Part shown: one piece after another, positions 1 through 8,568 of the stretch
Numbering within the stretch: position 1 is the stretch's first letter
Layout of the letters: each line of letters begins with the position of its first letter
From: Nitrospirota bacterium
GTDB lineage: Bacteria > Nitrospirota > Nitrospiria > Nitrospirales > Nitrospiraceae
Direction: 5' to 3'
DNA: 59,588 nucleotides
Assembly: GCA_028876065.1 (NCBI GenBank)
Contig: JAGWTI010000009.1
Coordinates: forward strand, 1-59,588
Notes under the pieces: generated by a model
What the model was told of the DNA's origin: nothing
The model's input: only the letters and a program-made list of their open reading frames with translations
Database searches by the model: none
Translations under genes and position numbers: made by a program

Positions 1-137
1 GACTGGGGTATCTCTCACCGGCAGCTTTTGCACAACAGTGTTATCGGCAGCAACAGGCCGCATGATGCGGCCACGTATGGCGTCTACTATTGACGACCGA
101 CCTCACCCAGAAGAAGGCGGGAAAGAGAGGACAGGCC

Positions 138-377
138 ATGACGCACTCCTATTCGGATTGTTTCTTTTGCAGAGGCCGTGTCGAGGAAAAGCTCGTCCAG
201 CGAGAGGTCTGGTGGGAAAATCGGTTGTTCATCGTGGAGAATGTTCCGGTCGGCGTGTGCAAGCAATGTGGGGAGAAGGTGGTGCTACCCGACGTGGCAA
301 AAAAGATTGACGGACTCTTGAAGAGCCCGGGATCGCCCGACAAAGTCATCAGCGTACCGGTGTTTTCTCTTGCGTAG
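138..377 (+). CDS. YgiT-type zinc-finger protein (MqsA-like N-terminal domain)
   Basis: A 79-residue protein with two CxxC pairs (CFFC near residue 8 and CKQC near residue 45) that fit a single zinc site, as in YgiT/MqsA N-terminal domains. In this family the gene usually follows a small DUF4258-type toxin-like gene and acts as its antitoxin or partner. The start at 138 is preferred because GAGAGG lies just upstream and the zinc module begins directly after it; a longer in-frame start at 90 adds unconserved residues. No recognisable partner could be read in the 137 bases before it, so the partner may lie outside the window or be lost. The C-terminal helix-turn-helix of full MqsA is absent. 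The domain call is firm; the antitoxin role is inferred. Confidence 0.75.
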   Translation: MTHSYSDCFFCRGRVEEKLVQREVWWENRLFIVENVPVGVCKQCGEKVVLPDVAKKIDGLLKSPGSPDKVISVPVFSLA

Positions 378-432
378 GACGGAGCGACTGTACCGGGATT
401 CAGTTTCGGCTTGGAAAGGCTTGCCGCGATAA

Positions 433-1371
433 TTAATTCCCCTGCTTACGCTTCTTCAGCTCCTTTTCATATTCCTTATTGAAATCGAACCCCGCCGGGG
501 CCTTCAATGGGTCCCACTCCAACAACATCTTTATTTTTAATGTGGTCTCCAGCAAGTAACACCCGCCTTGATCTCCCAACTGGCAGGCTTTCTGGCAATC
601 CAGCATGGCCTTCTCGGATTGCTTCTTCGCATTATAGGCCGCGCCACGAAGATAATAGGCCTTGGCATGATTCGGGCTTAACCCGATGGCCTTGGTGTAG
701 GCCTCGATGGCCGCATCGGCTTGGTCGTTCAGCCAGGCCTGCTCCCCCTTCTCAAGCCACTCATTGGCCTGAAACGATCGTTCCTCATCGGTGATCCTGG
801 CCTCCACCTTGGCCTTTTCCTGTTCGGTTTTGGCCCGTGCCAGTTGGCGTTTTAATACCTCGATCTCCTTCTGGCTGTTGTCGTAGGCCTCCTGCACTTT
901 CTTGTAATCCCCCGCAATCGATTTCTCTTTGACTCTCTTGACCATCTCCTCCACCTTGTCGGGATGCACGATCGCCCGGATCTTCACGGAGAAGTTGAAG
1001 CCGTCCCCCGCAATGGACCGTTTCTTGTCGAGGATCGTCACCTCCATCAAGCCCGAGGCCAGCACCTGTATCTCATCTTCCGTCAATTGCAGGTGTTTGA
1101 CTTTCGAGTAGCTCTCCACATAGGTGCCTGCCTGCTCAACCGCTACTCTCTTCGCCCGCAGCAAGGCCCGGCTCTCGGCCACGCTCGGCGTCTCCCCGTC
1201 GCCCATGTGGTAGGCGCCCTCGGCCACAATCTCTTTGGTCTCCGAGAAGCCGACGGAGGGCAGGCACAGCAGCGTCACGACCGTAATCAGACGTCTGATG
1301 TTCAATCTCGCGTTGACTGGCCCATGAATCAAGGCTGGCGCAAGGAGTGTGGCTGCGGTGAAAGGTTTCAT
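433..1371 (-). CDS. Secreted LPP20/FlgT-N-like protein with TPR repeats
   Basis: A signal-peptide protein of about 312 residues. After the hydrophobic leader (ending VGFSETKE) comes an alpha/beta domain of about 90 residues resembling the N-terminal domain of FlgT and LPP20 lipoproteins (RALLRAKRVAVEQAG is the typical helix). A charged coiled-coil stretch near residues 165-205 and one or two TPR units (AIEAYTKAIGLSPNHAKAYY) follow. Probably a periplasmic scaffold; no catalytic residue is seen. The start is uncertain: ATG at 1371 follows AAGAGG, ATG at 1395 is upstream, and TTG at 1305 would give the cleanest signal peptide. The gene is divergent from the HtrA-like protease, with about 200 bases between them for promoters. 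No flagellar genes are nearby, so a flagellar role is not implied. Confidence 0.7.
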   Translation of the reverse strand: MKPFTAATLLAPALIHGPVNARLNIRRLITVVTLLCLPSVGFSETKEIVAEGAYHMGDGETPSVAESRALLRAKRVAVEQAGTYVESYSKVKHLQLTEDEIQVLASGLMEVTILDKKRSIAGDGFNFSVKIRAIVHPDKVEEMVKRVKEKSIAGDYKKVQEAYDNSQKEIEVLKRQLARAKTEQEKAKVEARITDEERSFQANEWLEKGEQAWLNDQADAAIEAYTKAIGLSPNHAKAYYLRGAAYNAKKQSEKAMLDCQKACQLGDQGGCYLLETTLKIKMLLEWDPLKAPAGFDFNKEYEKELKKRKQGN

Positions 1372-1571
1372 GGGCCTCTTGCTGAACCTGCCCACAAGTA
1401 CGCCGAACGGCGAAATAAATCAACCAGTTCGGCGGCTGTGCCACCGGCGCCCTCACTCCTCCTATTCCCCTTCCCCGCGAACTACTTGAACAATTCCATA
1501 AACAGGCATTGACTCGACTCCACCTGGCAAGCCAGACTGATCTGTCACACGAACGAAAAGGGGAACCCATC

Positions 1572-2753
1572 ATGCCTACACTCGGCACGTGGCATCGGCT
1601 CTCAGGGCTGGCGATTTTCTTGGCGATGAGCTTGCTCTCGGTCGCTTCGTACGCCTCGTCTCCCGACCAGGAGGCCACCGTCCAGGTCTATAAAAAGGTG
1701 GCCCTCTCCACGGTGTTTATCACGTCCTCCTACCTGACCAGCGAACACCTCCCCCAAGGGGAAAACACCGGGATCGGGTCGGGCATTCTTCTCGACCAGG
1801 ACGGCACGATCCTCACCAATTCGCACGTGATCTACGGCGCCACCAAGGTAACCGTGATGCTGCAAGACAACCACCGTTTGTCGGCCGATCTGGTCGGGAT
1901 CGACCCGGTGACCGACCTGGCGGTCCTTCGCGTCTCGCTCCCCAAGGGACGCTACACCCATGCCCAGCTCGGGGACTCGGACCGCGTCGAAATCGGCGAG
2001 AAGGTCCTCGCCATCGGCCATCCGTTCGGTCTGGGCTATGCCCTCACCACCGGCGTCGTCAGCGGGTTCGGCAGCACGCCCGATTCCGGGGAGGTGTTCC
2101 ATGAGCGGATCATCCAGACCAGCGCCGCCATCAATCCCGGCAGCAGCGGGGGCCCGCTGGTCGACCTGGAAGGCCGCGTCATCGGCATCAACACGGCCCT
2201 GCTCGTCGGGGCGCAGAACATCGGCTTTGCCATCCCCGTCAATACGGTGAAGGAGGTCCTGCCGCAGTTGCTCAAACATGGCCGGGTGATTCGACCCTGG
2301 CTGGGCTTCATGGGCAAGCTCCTCACCGAGGAGGTCATGAATCTGTTCGCGCTCCCCATGCGACCCGGGGTGCTCGTGCAAGGGATCGAGCCGGGAAGCC
2401 CGGCCGACCGGGTCGGGTTGCGCAGCGGGAAATTGCGGGTGACGATCGAAGGGGAGCCCTGGGTCCTGGGCGGGGACATTATTCAAGAGGTCAACGGCCA
2501 GGACATCAAGTCGCCGCAGAAATTTTCCAAGGTCATGCAGGCGCTCAAAGTCGGCCAGTCGATCGAGCTGAGCATCGTCCGGGACGGGACCGCCAAACGC
2601 ATCCATGTGACGCTGGAAGAGCGCCCGCGGCCCCTCCTGCCTCCGGGCAGGCCGGACGCGCAACGCAAGATCGAGGTGCGGCCCCTCAAATCGGAGACGG
2701 ACGCCGCTGGGGCGTCACGGCAGGGGTTTCGGGCGGGCCGGCTTGTTTTTTGA
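1572..2753 (+). CDS. HtrA/DegP-like periplasmic serine protease with PDZ domain
   Basis: A 393-residue exported protease. A signal peptide (hydrophobic core AIFLAMSLLSVASYA) precedes a trypsin-like domain with the triad His in TNSHVI, Asp in DPVTDLAVL and Ser in NPGSSGGPL. One PDZ domain follows from about residue 250 (GVLVQGIEPGSPADRVG and GDIIQEVNGQDI). This is the DegQ/DegS-like layout with a single PDZ. It should degrade or chaperone misfolded envelope proteins. The start at 1572 is chosen because the signal peptide begins there and AAAAGGGGAA lies upstream; in-frame codons back to 1509 are unlike an export signal. The last residues run into a duplicated fragment read on the opposite strand, so the C-terminal tail after about residue 375 may be a rearrangement product. 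Confidence 0.88.
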   Translation: MPTLGTWHRLSGLAIFLAMSLLSVASYASSPDQEATVQVYKKVALSTVFITSSYLTSEHLPQGENTGIGSGILLDQDGTILTNSHVIYGATKVTVMLQDNHRLSADLVGIDPVTDLAVLRVSLPKGRYTHAQLGDSDRVEIGEKVLAIGHPFGLGYALTTGVVSGFGSTPDSGEVFHERIIQTSAAINPGSSGGPLVDLEGRVIGINTALLVGAQNIGFAIPVNTVKEVLPQLLKHGRVIRPWLGFMGKLLTEEVMNLFALPMRPGVLVQGIEPGSPADRVGLRSGKLRVTIEGEPWVLGGDIIQEVNGQDIKSPQKFSKVMQALKVGQSIELSIVRDGTAKRIHVTLEERPRPLLPPGRPDAQRKIEVRPLKSETDAAGASRQGFRAGRLVF

Positions 2754-2991
2754 CCGCGCCTGGGCCTTGAGCTTGGCGAGTTCCGCGTCCTGTTCGGCGA
2801 GGCGGCGTTTGAGCTGCTCGATCTCCCCTTGCAGTTGCTTGACCGTCGCGTTGACCGCGTCGCCGGCCGGCTCGCCAGCCGCCTGGGGCGGAGGAGTGAC
2901 GGCCGCGGCCGGTTTTGCGGGAGCTGCGGAAGTTTGCTTGAGCGACGCCAGGAACTTCCGGTGGTCCAGGATCACTTCGCTCGCCGCGGCG
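2715..2991 (-). pseudogene. Truncated duplicate of the 3' end of the downstream lipoprotein gene
   Basis: The minus-strand frame encodes only the C-terminal ~90 residues of the lipoprotein at 4034-4906: SEVILDHRKFL, SLKQT, QAAGEPAGDA and the coiled coil EIEQLKRRLAEQDAELAKLK are shared. Similarity starts abruptly at 2991 (corresponding to 4322) and fades at about 2762. The fragment has no signal peptide and no start of its own. It overlaps the 3' end of the HtrA-like gene on the other strand. Interpreted as a partial gene duplication, most likely non-functional. Confidence 0.85.
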
Positions 2992-3168
2992 GAAGCGGTC
3001 ACGGATGGCTTTGGCTTACGGCGTCATCGCCTGCCAGGGCAGGCGGTTGGCATCTTCGAGCCATTGCAGTTTGACTTCCGGCGGCAACGCCCGTCAGCGT
3101 CGAATCTGATCGTCCGTCACACGGTATGAAAACCCGCCTCTGCGCTTCCGAGAAGGCTGCACGCTCAT
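2992..3168 (-). pseudogene. Decayed small gene (frameshift and in-frame stop), family unknown
   Basis: Reading from ATG at 3168 gives FSYRVTDDQIRR and then TGA at 3096-3094. A one-base frame change continues it as LPPEVKLQWLEDANRL, then a TAA at 3018-3016, then AKAIRDRFRR. Together these read like one small helical protein of about 60 residues broken by a frameshift and a nonsense mutation. Such small proteins are often found beside toxin-antitoxin genes, but no function can be given. The remnant runs straight into the duplicated lipoprotein fragment, marking a rearrangement junction at 2991/2992. Confidence 0.6.
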
Positions 3169-3238
3169 CTCCGTCTCACTCGGTCAGCCGCTGGATTTGC
3201 CGAGTATCTACTAAGTCGATGGCATGGAGAAGATACCC

Positions 3239-3601
3239 TTATCGATGAGTTTCTGGGGGGAGCGGCGGGATCAGCGGCTCCAGGCTTGCCGCAAGCTCGG
3301 GGATATATGTGACAACGGTTTTCCAGACCAGCGTCGGAACGATCTCGCCATATTCATGGGCCAAGACGTTTCGCTGAGCAATGATTTGCCGCCAGGGGAT
3401 TTCGGGGTGAGCCTGTTTGAGCGGTTCGGATACACGCCGGGCGGCCTCGCCGAGAATTTCCAGCTGTCGCTCGACCGCTGACCGGACCATGTCTTCCTTG
3501 AGGTATTGCTCGAGCGTCAGGCCGGCTGTGTATCGCCGGATGTGTCGCACCGCATCCAGCATGTCCCACAAATGGGCAGGATCGCGCCCTTCAGGCTGCA
3601 A
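3239..3601 (-). CDS. hepT: HepT-like (DUF86) HEPN toxin
   Basis: A 120-residue all-helical protein with the HEPN signature Rx4HxY (RNVLAHEY) near residue 78 and the usual DUF86 pattern (RSAVERQLEILGEAARRVS). HEPN toxins of this family act as RNases, and the partner nucleotidyltransferase inactivates them by adding AMP to the Tyr of this motif. The gene overlaps the last 11 bases of the mntA-like gene, so the two are translationally coupled. The length is typical for the family and no damage is visible. GC content is close to the surroundings. Confidence 0.9.
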   Translation of the reverse strand: MQPEGRDPAHLWDMLDAVRHIRRYTAGLTLEQYLKEDMVRSAVERQLEILGEAARRVSEPLKQAHPEIPWRQIIAQRNVLAHEYGEIVPTLVWKTVVTYIPELAASLEPLIPPLPPETHR

Positions 3602-3899
3602 AAATCACCTGCCGCGTGCGGAGAATTTCATATCGCCTGAAGGGGTTGTGCAACCCGGATTTCTCGACAAGATCGATTTTCCTTCCGAACAGGCGGCCAA
3701 GTTCCTCTTGCATCCGGACAAAGTCGAACAGCGAGTGTCCGGCATGTGGCTCAAAGTCCACCAGCACATCGACATCGCTGTCCGGACGAACGTCACCGCG
3801 CAGCACGGACCCGAAGAGGGCCAGCTCTTTAATCTTATTCCGCCGGCAGAACGAGACAATGTCCTCTTGAGAAACGCGCAGCGTGGCTGCCACCGTCAT
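3591..3899 (-). CDS. mntA: MntA-like minimal nucleotidyltransferase antitoxin
   Basis: A 102-residue protein with the GSx10DxD motif (GS at LFGSVLRGD, then DSDVDVLVDF), the hallmark of minimal nucleotidyltransferases that pair with HEPN toxins. These antitoxins AMPylate the toxin Tyr and silence it. ATG at 3899 is preferred over 3953 because GGAGG sits nine bases upstream and the conserved fold starts there. It is the first gene of the hepT/mntA operon. The module lies between a truncated and a complete copy of the same 230-base sequence, so it could be lost by recombination. Confidence 0.9.
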   Translation of the reverse strand: MTVAATLRVSQEDIVSFCRRNKIKELALFGSVLRGDVRPDSDVDVLVDFEPHAGHSLFDFVRMQEELGRLFGRKIDLVEKSGLHNPFRRYEILRTRQVIFAA

Positions 3900-4033
3900 G
3901 ACCGCGCTCCTCCGATCTATTGACTCAACATGAAATCGAAAAGATGGTAGCACTGCACACCGGCAAAGTCACGCTGCAACGATGCCGTGACCGGCGATCA
4001 AGGCAGAGACGCCGACAGGACTCCAGGAAGCAC

Positions 4034-4906
4034 CTACTGAGCCGGTGGTTTGGGAGCGGATTTCTTTTTGGCCGGGCCAGCGCCAGCGCGGGCCTTGAGC
4101 TTGGCGAGTTCCGCGTCCTGTTCGGCGAGGCGGCGTTTGAGCTGTTCGATCTCCCCTTGCAGTTGCTCAACCGTCGCGTTGATCGCGTCGCCGGCCGGCT
4201 CGCCAGCCGCCTGGGGCGCAGGCGGCGCGTCGGCCTGAGCCGGCTTGGCGGGAGCCGGCGCAGTTTGTTTGAGCGAGACCAAAAACTTCCGATGGTCCAG
4301 GATCACTTCGCTCGCCGCGGCGTTGTCGTACCCGCTCATCCAGCTGTTCCGCGAGAAGATCACGTAGACCGACGGGTCGAAGGTGAGCGTGCGGCCGCGC
4401 ACTTTCAGCGCGCGCAGCGGATTGAGTTTCAGCTTCTGGGCCTCCTCGCCGACCGGCATGGCCTCCCGGTCGTTGGCCACGATCACGTGCAGCTGTTGCC
4501 CGTCCACGTAGAGGGCTCCTGAAGTAACCTCCTCCCCCTGCCCGACCTGATGCGTCAGGAAAAACGTCACCCATTCGTTCGGCTGGGCCAGCCGAAAGGC
4601 CTCCTGGACGGCCGGCGCGAGCCGGGCGACGTCCTCCGGGGAAAAGATGGGCCGGGGGGCCGGCTTCTGATCCAACAGGCCGACCTGCTCGGTCAAATAG
4701 AGCCCCGACAGGATGGCCTTGAGGTCCGACTCGCTCCAACTCGCCGGATGGTTGTGCTGCACGTCGCCGGCTTTGCCCGCCTGGGCATAGGTCTGCAGCC
4801 GGACGAGCCAGGGATTGTCCTCGCGGACCGGCCGCGAGACGAACGAGATCCCGGTGCAGCCGAGGCTCAGGGCGAGCAGGGTGGCGGTCAGAATGAGTGT
4901 CCGCAT
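4034..4906 (-). CDS. Envelope lipoprotein with C-terminal coiled coil, function unknown
   Basis: A 290-residue protein with a lipoprotein signal (LLALSLGCTG, Cys at about residue 16). The middle is a globular domain of about 170 residues that I do not recognise (conserved-looking WVTFFLTHQVG and VYVIFSRNSWMSGYD). The C-terminus has a Pro/Ala-rich linker and then a coiled coil with Lys and Pro at the end. The start at 4906 is chosen because the lipobox follows directly; upstream in-frame codons are Pro-rich and unlikely. A copy of its last 90 codons lies at 2715-2991. Probably a periplasmic-facing outer-membrane lipoprotein; no enzyme motif is visible. Confidence 0.7.
   Translation of the reverse strand: MRTLILTATLLALSLGCTGISFVSRPVREDNPWLVRLQTYAQAGKAGDVQHNHPASWSESDLKAILSGLYLTEQVGLLDQKPAPRPIFSPEDVARLAPAVQEAFRLAQPNEWVTFFLTHQVGQGEEVTSGALYVDGQQLHVIVANDREAMPVGEEAQKLKLNPLRALKVRGRTLTFDPSVYVIFSRNSWMSGYDNAAASEVILDHRKFLVSLKQTAPAPAKPAQADAPPAPQAAGEPAGDAINATVEQLQGEIEQLKRRLAEQDAELAKLKARAGAGPAKKKSAPKPPAQ
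4090..4322. repeat. Direct repeat, second copy at 2762-2991
   Basis: About 230 bases of the lipoprotein 3' region recur in the same orientation at 2762-2991 with scattered substitutions and a small length difference. The copies share a sharp boundary at CTCGCCGCGGCG (4322 and 2991). They flank the hepT/mntA module and the decayed small gene, about 1.3 kb apart, and could support deletion of the intervening DNA by homologous recombination. Confidence 0.85.
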
Positions 4907-5059
4907 AGGGATCACACGTAGCGCGGGATTGAGACTCGTGTTATACACGGATTCGATTGATGCGGCAACGGGCAAGGACACGCCAGGACGCGGCGGCTGA
5001 AGCACGCCCGGCCGCGGACGCGCGCCCGGGTGGGCGCATCCCACGACCGCACACGCCTG

Positions 5060-5088
5060 TTGGTGAATGTCCCGCTCTTGTGTATGAT
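5060..5088 (+). promoter_or_regulatory. Putative sigma-70-type promoter for thiD
   Basis: TTGGTG at 5060-5065 and TATGAT at 5083-5088 are separated by 17 bases, a good match to housekeeping -35/-10 boxes, about 95 bases before the thiD start. No thiamine-pyrophosphate riboswitch consensus was recognised in the leader. Confidence 0.45.
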
Positions 5089-5181
5089 ACGGGGAGAGAC
5101 GGCGTTCGGGCCGCCTTGAACAGGACGGCGGCCGCGATCCCTCACGATTACCACGGAGTCGAACACACGGTGGATAGAGTC

Positions 5182-5970
5182 ATGAAACAAGTCCTGACCA
5201 TTGCCGGCTCGGATTCGGGCGGAGGCGCCGGCATCCAGGCGGACATCAAAGCCATGTCCGCCAACGGGGTCTACGCCATGTCGGCGATCACCTCCATCAC
5301 CGCGCAAAACACCAACGGGGTGGTGTCGGTCCACGACCTGCCGATCAAGGTCATCGAGGCGCAGATCGACGCCGTCTTCGAAGACTTCGACGTGGCGGCG
5401 GTGAAGACCGGCATGTTGTCATCCGCGCAGATCGTGGATGCGGTCAGCCGCCGGTTAAAACAGTATCAGGCGGCCAACCTGGTGGTGGACCCGGTGATGG
5501 TGGCCAAGAGCGGCCATCCCCTCCTGCAGCAGGACGCGGTGGACCATCTGAAAGCCTCCTTGATCCCGCTCGCCTTCCTGGTCACGCCCAACATCCATGA
5601 GGCGGAGAGCCTCGCGGGCCTCTCGATCGCATCCCTGGCCGACGCGCGGCAGGCCGCCAAGGCCATCCATAAGCTGGGCTGCCGCCATGTGCTGATCAAG
5701 GGCGGCCACTTGCTCGCCGAAAAAGGCACGGACCTGCTGTACGACGGCAAGTTCTTCAACGTCTACAAGGGCGAGTTCATCGACACGCCCCACACGCACG
5801 GGACCGGCTGCACCTACGCCTCGGCCATCGCCGCGCACCTGGCCAGGGGGAAACCCCTGCCCGAGGCGGTCCAGTTGGCCAAGACTTACGTGACGGAAGC
5901 GATCCGCCACCATTTGGCCATCGGCCACGGCAAGGGGCCGACGAACCACTTTTACTTTCTCCCGCAGTGA
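5182..5970 (+). CDS. thiD: Hydroxymethylpyrimidine/phosphomethylpyrimidine kinase
   Basis: A 262-residue ribokinase-fold enzyme. The N-terminus [16 protein letters not shown] is the ThiD substrate-binding signature, DPVMVAKSG is the conserved central motif, and [15 protein letters not shown] near residue 212 carries the GTGC anion-hole with the catalytic Cys-region. It phosphorylates HMP and then HMP-P to HMP-PP for thiamine synthesis in the cytoplasm. Length is normal. ATG at 5182 begins exactly at the family start (a GTG at 5170 is possible). It heads a run of four same-strand genes with gaps of 10, 31 and 9 bases; the others have no obvious link to thiamine. Confidence 0.93.
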   Translation: MKQVLTIAGSDSGGGAGIQADIKAMSANGVYAMSAITSITAQNTNGVVSVHDLPIKVIEAQIDAVFEDFDVAAVKTGMLSSAQIVDAVSRRLKQYQAANLVVDPVMVAKSGHPLLQQDAVDHLKASLIPLAFLVTPNIHEAESLAGLSIASLADARQAAKAIHKLGCRHVLIKGGHLLAEKGTDLLYDGKFFNVYKGEFIDTPHTHGTGCTYASAIAAHLARGKPLPEAVQLAKTYVTEAIRHHLAIGHGKGPTNHFYFLPQ

Positions 5971-5980
5971 GGTCGCATCC

Positions 5981-7273
5981 ATGCACATCCGTCCTCCGCT
6001 GTTCCTGCTGACCGGCTTCTTCTGGCTGTTTCTATCGGGGCTGCTCGGCGTCGCGTTGTTCGTCGGCATCATCAGCGGCAGTCCCCTGCCGCCGCCGTGG
6101 CGCCTCGTGCACGTGCACGGCGCGCTGGTCGGGGGCGTCGCGCAGATGATCCTCGGCGCGATCCTGGCCTTTGTGCCGGCCCTGCTGATGACCGGCAAGG
6201 ACCGGCCGGAATCGCATCCGGTGCTGTACAGCCTGATCAACGCGGGGGCCGTCGGCATGGCGGCCGGCTTCGCCGTCGGCCAGCCGACCCTCGTGGCGGC
6301 CGCCGGCCTGTTGGTCGTCCTGGCCTTCCTCGCCGTCGTGAAAGAGGGGCTCGGCCAGGTCCGCAGCAGCCTGGTCTCGCCGCCGCTGAACCTCTGGTTT
6401 TACGGCGTGGCCCTGGCGGCGCTGCTCGTCGGACTGGGTCTGGGCGAAGCCATGGCCTCGCGGCTGATCTCCCCCGCGCAGCACGGCCAGATCCGCCTGG
6501 CCCACATCCACCTGAACTTGCTCGGGTTCGCGACCCTCGCCATCGTCGGCACGATGCACAATCTGTTTCCGACGGTCGTGGGCGCGCCCCTCTATAGCCC
6601 CAAGCTCGCCCGCTGGACCTTCGCCCTGCTGCCGACCGGCATCGCCTTGCTGATCGCCGGATTCTTACTGGGCCAGTTGTACGTCGAGATGGCGGCCGGA
6701 ACGATCATCATCGCCGGCTCCCTCCTGTACGGCTACAACGTCGCGCAGACCTGGACCGCGGCGGGCCGGCCGGGCCGCATCGCCTCGGACCATTTCATGC
6801 TGGCGACGTTCTTCCTGGTCTTGACGGCCATCGTCGGCCTGGGTGTCGCCGTCAACAACCTCTGGGACCCGACCTATGTTCCCATCGGAAAACTCCATCT
6901 GGTGGCTTACACCCACCTGGCCCTGATCGGCTTCATTCTGCAGACCATCGTCGGCGCCCTGTCGCACCTGCTGCCGATCATGCTCGCGGTCAAGCGGGTG
7001 AAGAGCCACAAGAAGCGGGGCCCTTATCTGGAGGAGCTCACCGGCATCGTCGAGCAATGGCGTCCGCTCCAGGTCGGCGCCTTCAACATGGGCACGGTGG
7101 CGCTCCTGTTTACCGCCGGGCTGGTCTGGCAATACAGCCTGCGCGTGCCGGCCGTGCAAACCGCCGCCTGGATCAGCGCCGGCCTTCTGACCGTCGGCCT
7201 GCTCGTGTTCGGGGTCAAAGTGGTCCGGCTCCTCCGGTGCCAGCCGCCGGAGAAGACGCACCAGGACGACTGA
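5981..7273 (+). CDS. Haem-copper-oxidase subunit I-like 12-TM membrane protein
   Basis: A 430-residue protein that is hydrophobic throughout, with about 12 membrane helices. Histidines sit at helix ends in patterns that recall the haem/metal ligands of haem-copper oxidases and NO reductases: VHVHGALVGG, AHIHLNLLGF, GTMHNLFPTVVG, AYTHLALIGF and LSHLLPIM. It lacks the full canonical set needed to call it an active oxidase subunit, and no partner cytochrome c subunit is adjacent. It may be a relative used for haem or NO handling, or a minimal respiratory subunit. Follows thiD by 10 bases. Family-level call only. Confidence 0.65.
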   Translation: MHIRPPLFLLTGFFWLFLSGLLGVALFVGIISGSPLPPPWRLVHVHGALVGGVAQMILGAILAFVPALLMTGKDRPESHPVLYSLINAGAVGMAAGFAVGQPTLVAAAGLLVVLAFLAVVKEGLGQVRSSLVSPPLNLWFYGVALAALLVGLGLGEAMASRLISPAQHGQIRLAHIHLNLLGFATLAIVGTMHNLFPTVVGAPLYSPKLARWTFALLPTGIALLIAGFLLGQLYVEMAAGTIIIAGSLLYGYNVAQTWTAAGRPGRIASDHFMLATFFLVLTAIVGLGVAVNNLWDPTYVPIGKLHLVAYTHLALIGFILQTIVGALSHLLPIMLAVKRVKSHKKRGPYLEELTGIVEQWRPLQVGAFNMGTVALLFTAGLVWQYSLRVPAVQTAAWISAGLLTVGLLVFGVKVVRLLRCQPPEKTHQDD

Positions 7274-7304
7274 CCGTCGAAATCTTTGTCGGAGCCGTGA
7301 CCGT

Positions 7305-8090
7305 ATGGAACACACGCTGACCTTCCAGGACCGGGCCGGCCATCGGGTGGCCGCCGTCCTGGCCACGCCGGATCGACCGACCGATTTGGCCGTGGTCCTG
7401 CTGCACGGTTTTCTGTCGAACAAGAACAGCACGACGAACAAGACCCTCACCCGCGCCTTCCTGGAACAGGGCTTCGCGACGTTTCGATTCGACTTTTTCG
7501 GACAGGGCGAGAGCGAAGGGCCCTTCGAACGCATCACCGTCACCACGGCGCTGGACCAGGCGCAAGCCGCCATCGCCCTGGTGGCCTCGCGCGGCTACCG
7601 CCGGATCGGCCTGATCGGCTCCAGCTTCGGCGGGCTCATCGCCCTCCTGGCGGCCGCCGAGCCGGCCAACCGGACACCCCTCGCCAGCCTGGCGCTGAAG
7701 TGTCCCGTGCCGGACTTCGAAGAAATGCTGCGGCTGGAGTTCGGCCCGGAGGGGATCGTGGAATGGAAGCGCACCGGCACCATTCCCAACGTGACCGGCG
7801 GAGGCGAGCGCGTGCCGCTCCACTATGCCTTCTATGAAGATTGCGGGCGCTACCGGGGCTACGACGCAGCCAAGACCATCGCGGTGCCGACCTTGATCGT
7901 CCAGGGCGACCAGGACGAATTCGTCCCGCTCCACCAAAGCCGGCGCCTGCTGGACGCCTTGCCGGAGCCGAAACGCCTGGACATTCTCCCCGGCGCGGAT
8001 CATGGCTTCTCGAAGGCCGAGGATTTTCGCGCCATGGCCGGCAAGCTGGTCGAGTGGACGGTGACGCACGTGCGGGCCTCAGCCTCATAG
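7305..8090 (+). CDS. Alpha/beta hydrolase (serine esterase/aminopeptidase-like)
   Basis: A 261-residue cytosolic alpha/beta hydrolase. The oxyanion strand VVLLHGFLSNK is followed by the nucleophile elbow GSSFGG (Ser near residue 107), the acid in VQGDQDEFVP and the catalytic His in GADHGFSK near residue 229. These complete a Ser-Asp-His triad in the expected order. Substrate unknown; the closest general type is the short S33/lysophospholipase-like esterases. Same direction as the upstream membrane protein and nine bases before the next gene, so likely co-transcribed. Confidence 0.85.
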   Translation: MEHTLTFQDRAGHRVAAVLATPDRPTDLAVVLLHGFLSNKNSTTNKTLTRAFLEQGFATFRFDFFGQGESEGPFERITVTTALDQAQAAIALVASRGYRRIGLIGSSFGGLIALLAAAEPANRTPLASLALKCPVPDFEEMLRLEFGPEGIVEWKRTGTIPNVTGGGERVPLHYAFYEDCGRYRGYDAAKTIAVPTLIVQGDQDEFVPLHQSRRLLDALPEPKRLDILPGADHGFSKAEDFRAMAGKLVEWTVTHVRASAS

Positions 8091-8099
8091 GAGACGCAT

Positions 8100-8567
8100 A
8101 TGACGGAACTGCACAGTTTGCGGGACGCGCAACTGGAAGTCCTGAAAGTGCTTTACCCTTGGTATAAGGAAGAGGTCTTTCGCCGGCGCGAGCAGATGAT
8201 GCGGCTGACGGCCTTCGCCAGCGCCTTTCTCGTCCTCTTGCTGGTGACGATGCTGGCCGTTCCTTCGGCGGCCCATTCCGGCCCGACCGGCGGGCTGTTC
8301 GCCATCACGGGCATCGCGCTCTTCACGGCCATCTTCGCCTACTTGATCTTGCAGCAGCGCGACCGCCACCGAATGGCGAAAGAGGCGTTGATCGAGATCG
8401 AACGGGCGATGGGGCTCTTCGAAGAAGGGTTCTACACGGAAGGGAAAAGCCTCTATCCGGACGAATGGCAAACCGACTGGCACCGCGACCGCAGCGTGAC
8501 CGTGTATTTGACCGTCCTCACCGCCCTCACGGTCCTCGTCATCGCCGCGGTGTTACTTAGGCCCTAG
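8100..8567 (+). CDS. Small membrane protein of unknown function
   Basis: A 155-residue protein with three predicted membrane helices: about residues 36-54, 60-80 and 133-152. A charged cytoplasmic-looking segment (QQRDRHRMAKEAL and LIEIERAMGLFEEGF) lies between helices two and three. No domain is recognised. The gene closes the thiD-led run and converges on the AbiV-like gene with only one base between the stops. Confidence 0.6.
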   Translation: MTELHSLRDAQLEVLKVLYPWYKEEVFRRREQMMRLTAFASAFLVLLLVTMLAVPSAAHSGPTGGLFAITGIALFTAIFAYLILQQRDRHRMAKEALIEIERAMGLFEEGFYTEGKSLYPDEWQTDWHRDRSVTVYLTVLTALTVLVIAAVLLRP

Positions 8568-8568
8568 C

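Noticed and set aside
38-310. Alternative 90-codon frame at the left edge
   Set aside because: It overlaps the zinc-finger gene in another frame and shows no recognisable pattern.
4907-5181. Thiamine-pyrophosphate riboswitch upstream of thiD
   Set aside because: No THI-box consensus (such as CTGAGA) or matching stem was seen in the leader.
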